Part shown: piece after piece, positions 1 through 5,197 of the stretch
Layout of the letters: every line of letters begins with the position of its first letter
Position numbering within the stretch: position 1 is the first letter of the stretch
Assembly (NCBI GenBank): GCA_946887155.1
Contig: CAMPKM010000255.1
Coordinates: 1-5,197, forward strand
Reading direction: 5' to 3'
Source: an uncultured Gemmatimonadota bacterium
Lineage (GTDB): Bacteria > Gemmatimonadota > Gemmatimonadetes > Gemmatimonadales > Gemmatimonadaceae
Length of the DNA: 5,197 nt
Made by a program: the position numbers and the translations under genes
The notes under the pieces: generated by a model
Seen by the model: only the letters and a program-made list of their open reading frames with translations
Databases searched by the model: none
Told to the model about the DNA's origin: nothing

Positions 1-56
1 ATTCCCGATTCCCTATTCCCGATTCCCTATTCCCGATTCCCTATTCCCGATTCCCC
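1..56. repeat. Tandem repeat of a 14-bp unit (ATTCCCGATTCCCT), at the window edge
   Basis: Four head-to-tail copies of ATTCCCGATTCCCT are visible; the last ends in C instead of T. Each unit is two heptamers, ATTCCCG and ATTCCCT, so the array can also be read as eight heptamers differing only in the last base. The array may extend left beyond the window. On the minus strand it reads as GGG runs separated by exactly four bases (AATC or AATA), eight runs in a row, which fits the canonical G-quadruplex pattern. The minus strand is the sense strand of the neighbouring diguanylate cyclase gene, whose last four codons and TAG stop (41-52) lie inside the array. The repeat is certain; any quadruplex or terminator role is inference. 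Confidence 0.95.
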
Positions 57-1921
57 GCCATCACCCGATTCCGCCCCGCCTCCTTCGATCGATACAGTGC
101 CCGGTCCGCTTGATCGACCAGGAGTTCCGGCGTGCTGACCTCCTCGCTCATCGTCGCCACGCCAACACTGGCCGTGATCGGCCGCTCTTCCCACGTCGCC
201 CCTTCGATCGCCCGCCGCAATTGCTCGGCCACCACGAGTGAACCCGCACGATTCGTGTTGGGGAGGATGATCGCGAATTCTTCGCCGCCGTAGCGCGCCG
301 CAAAGTCCGCCGCGCGCAGCGAGGTGCGCAGGAGCTGCCCAACAGCTCGCAGCACCTCGTCGCCCCGCGGGTGACCGTACGTGTCGTTGTACGTTTTGAA
401 GTGGTCGATGTCGAGCAGGATGAGCGATACGTCCGTTCCATGCCGGCGCCAGCGACGCGTCTCATCCTCGAGCCGTTCCTCGAACGAGCGGCGATTGCGA
501 AGCTGCGTGAGGCCGTCGACGGCGGCGAGCTCAGTGAGCTTGCTGTTGACGTCCTGCAGCATGTTCGACTGCTGGCGCAGCTTCTTCTGCGCGTCCTCGA
601 GCCGCCGCTCATTCTGCTTGCTGTCGGTGATGTCGCGCGACGAGACCTGCAGCTGCACGACCTGTCCGGTGTCGTCCACCACCGCGCGCCACATCATCTC
701 TAGCCAGATGTGCCGCCCGGTCTTGTGCAGCATGCGCACCTGGATCGACGACGCCGGCTCGCCGCGCACGAGCTGGTTGAAGTGCCGCTGCAGCCGCTCG
801 AGGTCCTGCGGATGGACCGTCGCGAAGGGTGCCATGCGCGGCATTTCCTCGGGCAGGAACCCCATCATCCGTTCGCAGGACGGACTGATGTACACCAGCC
901 GCCCGTCCAGCGCGTACAGGCTCACGACGTCGCTGCTGTTCTCGGCGATGAGCCGGAAGCGCTCCTCGCTCTCCCGCAGCCGACGCTCCGTCTTCACCCG
1001 TTCCAGGTGGCTCTCGTGCAGCTGGGTCGCGATCCATGCCGTGATCGCGACGAAGACGAGAATCGTGCTGAGCACGAAGAGCGTGTCGGCAAGGTCAGGA
1101 TCGATCAGGCTGCCGCGCCGGCCAAAGATCAGGAGCCATCCCAGCACCGTGGGGACGAGAAAGCCGGTCGGGAGCAGCGTGCGCGCCATCGAGCCGCCTG
1201 GACCGTCGCTGAGGATGATCGCGATCAATCCGTCGGAGCTCGAGAACGTCATCACCGCGATCGAGAGCGCGGCAAAGCCGACCGCGGTCGGCAGGGCCAT
1301 GCGATTGAACTCGCCAACCGACTCGAACCAGCCGCTCTGGTAGGCATGGGCGATCAACGCCGCCTGGGCGCTGAACAGCACCAGCACGGAGACGATCTGT
1401 GCCAGCCCGCTCGCGAACCGGGTGCCCCGCAACTGCAGCAGCAGCGCTGCGCCTAACGTGAAGAAGTTCACGGCCGCGTTGAGCGACATCCGGTTGTCGC
1501 GCCCGTCGGCGGTGCCCGCCATCGCATCGGGGAACAGCAGCTGGTCGACGCCGTTGCCGTTCCCGGTCAGGAGGGTGTAGAGACGCGCGGCGCCGACTAC
1601 CAGCACCAGGAACGCCAGCGCCCGCGCGATCTCGCGGCTCCGGCGCCACTCGGCCTGCACCACCAGCCACATCGAGCAGCCTAACGCGATGAAACACGCT
1701 GCCGTCATCGGGTTCGTCGCCGCGCGGTTCGCCGGGCCCAGCGCGCGCAGCTCCGGCACGCCCACCAGCCACCCGACCAGCGACAGCACCCCGATCACGA
1801 TGCCGAACGCGATCGCGAATCGCGCGATGTAGTTGGCGTTCGACCACCAGGCGACCGGGACGTCCCCCACGATCGCAGGTCGCGGGTACTGGTCGGTCGG
1901 CGTGGGCGTCAGGTATTGCAT
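41..1921 (-). CDS. Membrane-bound PAS-GGDEF diguanylate cyclase
   Basis: This 626-residue protein is predicted to make cyclic di-GMP from two GTP at the inner membrane. Residues 33-300 hold about eight hydrophobic segments (near 33-54, 73-89, 99-117, 148-164, 172-194, 207-225, 248-266, 279-299), forming an unnamed sensor module. A PAS domain follows (about 320-432, starting ESEERFRLIAENSSDVV and ending in the typical SSRDITDSK), then a charged helical linker (433-465) and a GGDEF domain (466-622). The signature is GGEEF at 545-549; metal-binding Asp504 (LLDIDHFK) and Glu547 are present, so the cyclase should be active. Arg536-x-x-Asp539 sits five residues before GGEEF, the position of the inhibitory I-site, implying product feedback. 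There is no EAL or HD-GYP domain. The ATG at 1921 is the first possible start, because an in-frame TGA lies two codons upstream; no strong Shine-Dalgarno is seen. The last residues (GNRE) and the stop come from the adjacent tandem repeat. The signal sensed is unknown. Confidence 0.95.
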   Translation of the reverse strand: MQYLTPTPTDQYPRPAIVGDVPVAWWSNANYIARFAIAFGIVIGVLSLVGWLVGVPELRALGPANRAATNPMTAACFIALGCSMWLVVQAEWRRSREIARALAFLVLVVGAARLYTLLTGNGNGVDQLLFPDAMAGTADGRDNRMSLNAAVNFFTLGAALLLQLRGTRFASGLAQIVSVLVLFSAQAALIAHAYQSGWFESVGEFNRMALPTAVGFAALSIAVMTFSSSDGLIAIILSDGPGGSMARTLLPTGFLVPTVLGWLLIFGRRGSLIDPDLADTLFVLSTILVFVAITAWIATQLHESHLERVKTERRLRESEERFRLIAENSSDVVSLYALDGRLVYISPSCERMMGFLPEEMPRMAPFATVHPQDLERLQRHFNQLVRGEPASSIQVRMLHKTGRHIWLEMMWRAVVDDTGQVVQLQVSSRDITDSKQNERRLEDAQKKLRQQSNMLQDVNSKLTELAAVDGLTQLRNRRSFEERLEDETRRWRRHGTDVSLILLDIDHFKTYNDTYGHPRGDEVLRAVGQLLRTSLRAADFAARYGGEEFAIILPNTNRAGSLVVAEQLRRAIEGATWEERPITASVGVATMSEEVSTPELLVDQADRALYRSKEAGRNRVMAGNRE

Positions 1922-2033
1922 CGGTCATGCCAAAGACGTCCCATCCCCATTGGCGTCACCTAACCGAACTTGCGCTCCGCCAAGGGGTTACAGCAATGCT
2001 CTGCCCTGTCACAAACCGGCCTCAGGAAAACTC
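1922..2033 (-). promoter_or_regulatory. 112-bp spacer between the two c-di-GMP genes, possible weak promoter
   Basis: No ORF, RNA gene or clear hairpin terminator is visible here, so transcription from the upstream GAF-GGDEF-EAL gene may read through. On the minus strand a weak sigma70-like pair can be drawn: TTGTGA (2014 down to 2009) and TGTAAC (1992 down to 1987), 16 bp apart, each matching four of six consensus bases. Such matches arise easily by chance. The spacer also carries one GTTAGG motif (1964 down to 1959) like those inside the flanking genes. Confidence 0.25.
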
Positions 2034-3884
2034 CTACCAGCGCTGTCCGGACTGGAACAACTGCGTCAGTTCGTCGGGATTGCAGGGGCGCGAGAAGATG
2101 AATCCCTGCGCCAGGTCGCACCCCATTTCGCGCAACAGATCGAGCTGGCGCTTGTTCGCGACGCCTTCGGCGACGACTTCCAGCCCGATCGCGTGGGCCA
2201 GCGAAATGATCGCGCGTACCACGTGCAGTGGCCGGTCTTCCTGGTCGATCGAGGCCGTAAAGGCACGGTCGACCTTCACCGCATCCAGGGGCAAGCGATG
2301 CAGGTAGCTCAGGGCCGAATAGCCGGTGCCGAAGTCGTCGAGGTGGATGCTCACGCCGAGTGCACGAAGTTGTTCGACGGTTTCGATGGCGGGGTGCTTC
2401 TGGCCGATGATCGCGCTTTCGGTGATCTCGATGCGCAGCGCCTCGGCCGGCAGACCCGTCTCCTCGAGGATCGACGCCACCGCCTTCACCAGGTCGGGCT
2501 GGCCGAACTCCCGCACCGAGAGATTGACCGAGATGGCGAACGGTTGCCCTTCGCCGGCGGTCGCCAGCCAGAGCCGCGCCTGCTGGCACGCCTCGCGCAA
2601 CACCCACCTGCCTAACGGCACCACCAGGCCCGTGTCCTCGGCCACCGGCACGAACGTCGCCGGTGAGACGACGCCGCGCTCGAAGTGACGCCAGCGCACG
2701 AGCGCCTCGGCGCCGACCATGCGGCCGGTCCGGAGCGACACGATCGGCTGGTACTGCAGGAAAAACTCGTTGCGGTCGAAGGCGTTCCGGAGGTCGGTCT
2801 CGATCTGCAACCGCGTCAATGCCTCGGCGTGCATGGCGCGGTCGAACATCTCGTATCGTCCCCGGCCGCTGTTCTTCGCCCGGTACATCGCGATATCGGC
2901 ACTGCGCAGAACGTATTCGGGCTGTTCGCTGGCGCCCGTGCTGAGGGCAACGCCGATGCTGGCCGACGCGACGTGTTCGTAGCCGCCGATCGAAAGTGGC
3001 GCGTGCAGCGCGTCCTGCACTCGCTCGGCGACCATCGCGGCGTCACGGACGTCGGCAATGCGCTCGAGCAGGATCGCAAACTCGTCGCCGCCCAGTCTCG
3101 CCACGATATCCCCGCCGCGGACGCACCCCTCGAGCCGCCGGGCAATGGTCACGAGCATCTCGTCGCCGACGTGATGCCCCATCGAGTCGTTCACCAGTTT
3201 GAAGCAGTCCACGTCCAGGAAGAGCACGGCAAACAGCCCATCCTGGCCGCGGCGCGCTCGGCGGGTCGCGTCCGAGAGCCGCTTCATGAAAAGCGCCCGG
3301 TTCGGGAGCCCTGTGAGTGGATCATGCACCGACTCGTGTCGCAGGCGCTGTTCATGCACTTCGCGCTCGGACAGCATCTGACGGAGCTGCATTTCGGTCC
3401 CGGCCATGCTTCCGAACTCGGCCAGGATCGCGACTTCTTCGCTGGTCCAGTCACGCGGCACATCGTCGAGCACGCAGATCATACCGCCTACGGATCCGTC
3501 GCCTCGGTTGAATGTCGCGGCCGCAAGGCTGACGATGTTCAGCTCCACCGCGGTGGAGCGCAGCACGACGTCGCCGTTGGGCGCATGCATGTCGTGCAGC
3601 GAAAGCGTGCCGCCGTTTTCGAGCGTTCGCTTCATGAGACCGGAGCGGATGAGCGCCCCGGCGTCATGCGCAAACCAGTCACGCATCATCTCGCCGGCGC
3701 TGAAGCTGCGGCGATCGTCGCCAAGGAGCACTACCAGGGCCGCGCGGGCGGAAACGCTCTTCGCGACCACGCTCACCACGCGTTCCATTGATGCCGCAAA
3801 CGTGCCGCTCAACGCGGCCCGTTCCGCATTACTCTCGACAGGCGGCTGGGCATCCGGCGTAATCCGTGCTGGGGCGATGGTCAC
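2034..3884 (-). CDS. GAF-GGDEF-EAL dual-domain cyclic-di-GMP synthase/phosphodiesterase
   Basis: This 616-residue protein has no membrane segment and should be cytosolic. An N-terminal GAF-like sensor (about 29-168) is followed by GGDEF (about 184-347) and EAL (about 353-605). The GGDEF signature is exact (265-269), with LDVDCFK (Asp224) for metal binding and an inhibitory-site pattern Arg256-x-x-Asp259 five residues ahead. The EAL domain keeps the expected metal and catalytic residues: EAL at 393-395, Asn454 (VNLS), Glu486 (EITES), Asp516-Asp517 (DDFGTGYS), Lys537 (VKVD) and Glu573 (AEGV), plus the closing QGF at 593-595. Both activities therefore look possible; in many proteins of this layout one domain is degenerate or regulatory, so the net direction cannot be read from sequence. 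The start is a GTG at 3884-3882 (the overlapping ATG is out of frame). An in-frame TGA lies about ten codons upstream; the ribosome binding site is weak. The gene precedes the PAS-GGDEF cyclase by 112 bp on the same strand. Confidence 0.95.
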   Translation of the reverse strand: MTIAPARITPDAQPPVESNAERAALSGTFAASMERVVSVVAKSVSARAALVVLLGDDRRSFSAGEMMRDWFAHDAGALIRSGLMKRTLENGGTLSLHDMHAPNGDVVLRSTAVELNIVSLAAATFNRGDGSVGGMICVLDDVPRDWTSEEVAILAEFGSMAGTEMQLRQMLSEREVHEQRLRHESVHDPLTGLPNRALFMKRLSDATRRARRGQDGLFAVLFLDVDCFKLVNDSMGHHVGDEMLVTIARRLEGCVRGGDIVARLGGDEFAILLERIADVRDAAMVAERVQDALHAPLSIGGYEHVASASIGVALSTGASEQPEYVLRSADIAMYRAKNSGRGRYEMFDRAMHAEALTRLQIETDLRNAFDRNEFFLQYQPIVSLRTGRMVGAEALVRWRHFERGVVSPATFVPVAEDTGLVVPLGRWVLREACQQARLWLATAGEGQPFAISVNLSVREFGQPDLVKAVASILEETGLPAEALRIEITESAIIGQKHPAIETVEQLRALGVSIHLDDFGTGYSALSYLHRLPLDAVKVDRAFTASIDQEDRPLHVVRAIISLAHAIGLEVVAEGVANKRQLDLLREMGCDLAQGFIFSRPCNPDELTQLFQSGQRW

Positions 3885-4017
3885 ATTGAAATGGACGGCC
3901 TGAGATTCCGTGCGTCACGTTCCAATTCTTTCATGTTTCTTCCAGCATCTCCTCCCATCTTCACCATTGATCAGCCACTGTCGCGGGCTTCGAGATTCCT
4001 TTGTGAAGGAGAGAGCA
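3885..4017. promoter_or_regulatory. Divergent intergenic region
   Basis: This 133-bp gap separates the leftward GAF-GGDEF-EAL gene from the rightward oxidase, so it should hold promoters for both directions. It is less GC-rich than the genes, with a pyrimidine-rich stretch around 3931-3966. I could not find a convincing -35/-10 pair for either direction, nor an operator-like inverted repeat beyond the trivial TGATCA at 3968-3973. An open frame runs through part of it into the oxidase (from an ATG at 3910), but that segment does not look like protein. The promoter role is inferred from gene orientation only. Confidence 0.45.
4006..4011 (+). promoter_or_regulatory. Ribosome binding site that sets the TTG start of the oxidase
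   Basis: AAGGAG lies six bases before the TTG at 4018. This spacing fits a Shine-Dalgarno element. It favours the TTG over the in-frame ATG at 3910 or the GTG at 4003, which lies upstream of the motif and so cannot use it. Confidence 0.75.
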
Positions 4018-5190
4018 TTGGCAGTCATTCATGACGTTGTCGTGATTGGACTTGGCGGCATGGGAAGCGCGGCGGCCTGGCACCTCGCGCGACGCGGACT
4101 CTCGGTCGTGGCGGTTGAGCAATTCGACCCCGCGCATGAGCGGGGTTCATCGCACGGACTGTCGCGGATCATCCGGCTCGCCTATTTCGAGCACCCATCC
4201 TACGTGCCGTTATTGCAACGCGCCTTCTCGCTGTGGCGGGAGCTGGAGTCGGTATCGGGAGAAGAGCTATTGCACGTCACCGGCGGGCTCGACGCCGGAC
4301 GCCCCGGCTCCCGCGTCTTCGAGGGCTCCCGTGAATCGTGCGCGGTTCACGACCTGCCTCATGAAATTCTTGATGCCGGAGAGGTAAAGTCGCGATTTCC
4401 CGCTTACCACCTGCCGCCGGAATTCCGGGCGGTCTTCCAGCCCGACGCCGGGTTCCTCGAGCCGGAGAAATGCATAACGACGCACGTGCGTCTCGCCGTC
4501 GCGAGCGGCGCCACCGTCATGACCGGACGCGAGGTCACCGCGTGGAGCAGGGTTCCGGGAGGCGTCGTCGTGAGGCTGGGGGGCGACGAAATTCGCGCTC
4601 GACAGGTCGTGCTGGCCGCCGGCGCATGGATGCCGAAGCTCGTCCCGTCACTGGCGCGCGTGCTTCGCCCGGAACGACAGGTCGTGGCCTGGTTCGAGGT
4701 CGCGGACGCCCAGGCATTTGACCCGGCGCGGTTCCCGGTCTTCGTGCTCACGACCGACGACGGGATCTTCTATGGCTTCCCCCAGTACGACGTGCCCGGC
4801 TTCAAGATCGGGAAGTTCCACCACCTGTCGGAACCTGTGGACCCGGATCGCGGCGGCCGAACGGTAGACGCCCACGACGAATCTGTGCTCCGCCAGTGTG
4901 TTCAGTCGTTTTTTCCGGGAGCGGATGGTCCGGTGCTGCGGTCCTCGACGTGCATCTTCACGAACACCCCTGACGAGCATTTCATCATCGACCGTCTGCC
5001 GGAAGCACCTGAGGCCCTGGTGGTGTCGGCCTGCTCCGGCCACGGCTTCAAGTTCTGCAGTGTCATCGGGGAGATCGTGGCCGACCTGGTCGCCGAAGGC
5101 GGCACGTCGCACGATCTCTCTCTTTTCCAACTGGCCCGCTTCCGATCGGGGTCAGACCCGGGGTCAGACCCGGGGTCAGACCCCGATTAA
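4018..5190 (+). CDS. FAD-dependent monomeric sarcosine oxidase / N-methyltryptophan oxidase family (SolA-like)
   Basis: From the TTG start this is a 390-residue flavoenzyme of the DAO fold, expected to oxidise an N-methyl or secondary amino acid with O2, giving the free amine, an aldehyde and H2O2 in the cytosol. The FAD-binding beta-alpha-beta is at the very N-terminus: GLGGMG at 11-16 and acidic Glu34 at the end of strand two. The family motif GSSHGLSRIIR (43-53) carries His46, Arg50 and Arg53, matching active-site residues of Bacillus sarcosine oxidase. Lys263 (FKIGK), Cys312 in TCIFTNTPDEHFIID and Lys345 in SGHGFKF match the O2-activating lysine, the covalent-FAD cysteine and a substrate-carboxylate lysine. 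The usual Tyr after the cysteine is Phe314. An in-frame ATG at 3910 would add 36 residues that fit no family member, so TTG is preferred. Relatives such as E. coli SolA end near the Phe-x-Leu-x-Arg-Phe seen at residues 370-375; here 14 further residues (377-390) are encoded by a DNA repeat. Family is certain, substrate is not. Confidence 0.92.
   Translation: MAVIHDVVVIGLGGMGSAAAWHLARRGLSVVAVEQFDPAHERGSSHGLSRIIRLAYFEHPSYVPLLQRAFSLWRELESVSGEELLHVTGGLDAGRPGSRVFEGSRESCAVHDLPHEILDAGEVKSRFPAYHLPPEFRAVFQPDAGFLEPEKCITTHVRLAVASGATVMTGREVTAWSRVPGGVVVRLGGDEIRARQVVLAAGAWMPKLVPSLARVLRPERQVVAWFEVADAQAFDPARFPVFVLTTDDGIFYGFPQYDVPGFKIGKFHHLSEPVDPDRGGRTVDAHDESVLRQCVQSFFPGADGPVLRSSTCIFTNTPDEHFIIDRLPEAPEALVVSACSGHGFKFCSVIGEIVADLVAEGGTSHDLSLFQLARFRSGSDPGSDPGSDPD
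5145..5187. repeat. Three tandem copies of palindromic GGGGTCAGACCC at the 3' end of the oxidase gene
   Basis: The 12-mer GGGGTCAGACCC occurs three times without gap (5148-5159, 5160-5171, 5172-5183), followed by one more C. Each copy contains the perfect dyad GGGTC-A-GACCC, so each can form a hairpin, and the whole array is bounded by outer arms ATCGGGGTC (5145-5153) and GACCCCGAT (5179-5187) that pair with each other. Being 12 bp, the unit is read in frame as Ser-Asp-Pro-Gly. The array ends three bases before the end of the gene (TAA at 5188-5190). It resembles the short GC-rich extragenic palindromes (REP-like) that are often scattered through genomes; that class assignment is inference. 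The RNA hairpins could also act as a 3'-end stabiliser or weak terminator, though no T-run follows within the window. Confidence 0.93.
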
Positions 5191-5197
5191 TGAATTG

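Noticed and set aside
1..56. CRISPR array
   Set aside because: The 14-bp units are contiguous with no unique spacers and no cas gene is nearby; this is a simple tandem repeat.
1095..1928. Minus-strand frame starting at the ATG at 1928, just before the cyclase start
   Set aside because: It overlaps the cyclase in another frame and translates to Arg/Ala/Gly-rich sequence with no domain, whereas the cyclase frame has clear membrane, PAS and GGDEF features.
1958..1965. GTTAGG motifs as telomere-like repeats
   Set aside because: The copies are isolated, not in tandem, and mostly lie inside bacterial coding sequence.
1922..2033. Cyclic-di-GMP riboswitch in the leader of the cyclase gene
   Set aside because: The spacer is only 112 bp, and I could not draw the paired stems or conserved loop motifs of GEMM-type riboswitches on the minus strand.
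2685..3791. Long plus-strand open frame (368 codons) opposite the GAF-GGDEF-EAL gene
   Set aside because: It has no recognisable domain, is rich in His, Arg and Gly as expected for antisense reading of high-GC DNA, and lies wholly opposite a gene with clear domains. The same reasoning removes the plus-strand frames at 381-1343, 710-1456 and 1833-2615.
3910..4017. 36-residue N-terminal extension of the oxidase from an upstream ATG at 3910
   Set aside because: The family starts directly with the FAD-binding strand, the extension resembles no family sequence or convincing signal peptide, and AAGGAG at 4006-4011 is placed for the TTG at 4018.
5145..5197. Intrinsic terminator after the oxidase gene
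   Set aside because: The palindromes give GC-rich hairpins, but no run of T follows in the few bases left in the window, so I annotate the array only as a repeat.

Overview
The window is high-GC bacterial DNA with three complete genes. Two face left (minus strand) and encode cyclic-di-GMP enzymes. One faces right (plus strand) and encodes a flavoprotein amine oxidase. GC-rich coding sequence, frequent GTG/TTG starts and two regulatory c-di-GMP proteins suggest an environmental Gram-negative bacterium. Gemmatimonadota is my guess from general look; nothing here proves it, and no marker gene is present.

Layout. Positions 1-56 are a tandem repeat of a 14-bp unit built from two near-identical heptamers. 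It is cut by the window edge and supplies the last codons and stop of the first gene. From 1921 down to 41 runs a membrane-anchored PAS-GGDEF diguanylate cyclase. A 112-bp gap separates it from the gene at 3884 down to 2034, a soluble GAF-GGDEF-EAL protein whose synthase and hydrolase sites both look intact. The GAF-GGDEF-EAL gene is upstream in the direction of transcription, so the two may be co-transcribed. A 133-bp divergent intergenic region (3885-4017) separates them from an FAD-dependent oxidase of the monomeric sarcosine oxidase / N-methyltryptophan oxidase family, starting at a TTG at 4018 behind a good ribosome binding site. Its 3' end runs into three head-to-tail copies of a palindromic 12-mer, GGGGTCAGACCC, which encode a 14-residue Ser-Asp-Pro-Gly tail and bring in the stop codon.

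How the genes work together. The two leftward genes plausibly act on the same c-di-GMP pool: a membrane sensor that makes it, and a cytosolic GAF sensor that can make or degrade it. The oxidase is a catabolic enzyme with no obvious link to signalling and is probably just a neighbour.

I see no clearly new defence, mobile or biosynthetic system. The most unusual signals are at the DNA level: two different repeat arrays have each become the C-terminus of a gene, one array has a very regular G-quadruplex pattern on the mRNA-sense strand, and the only three TTA codons in the two c-di-GMP genes all lie in the same 8-mer, CGTTAGGC.
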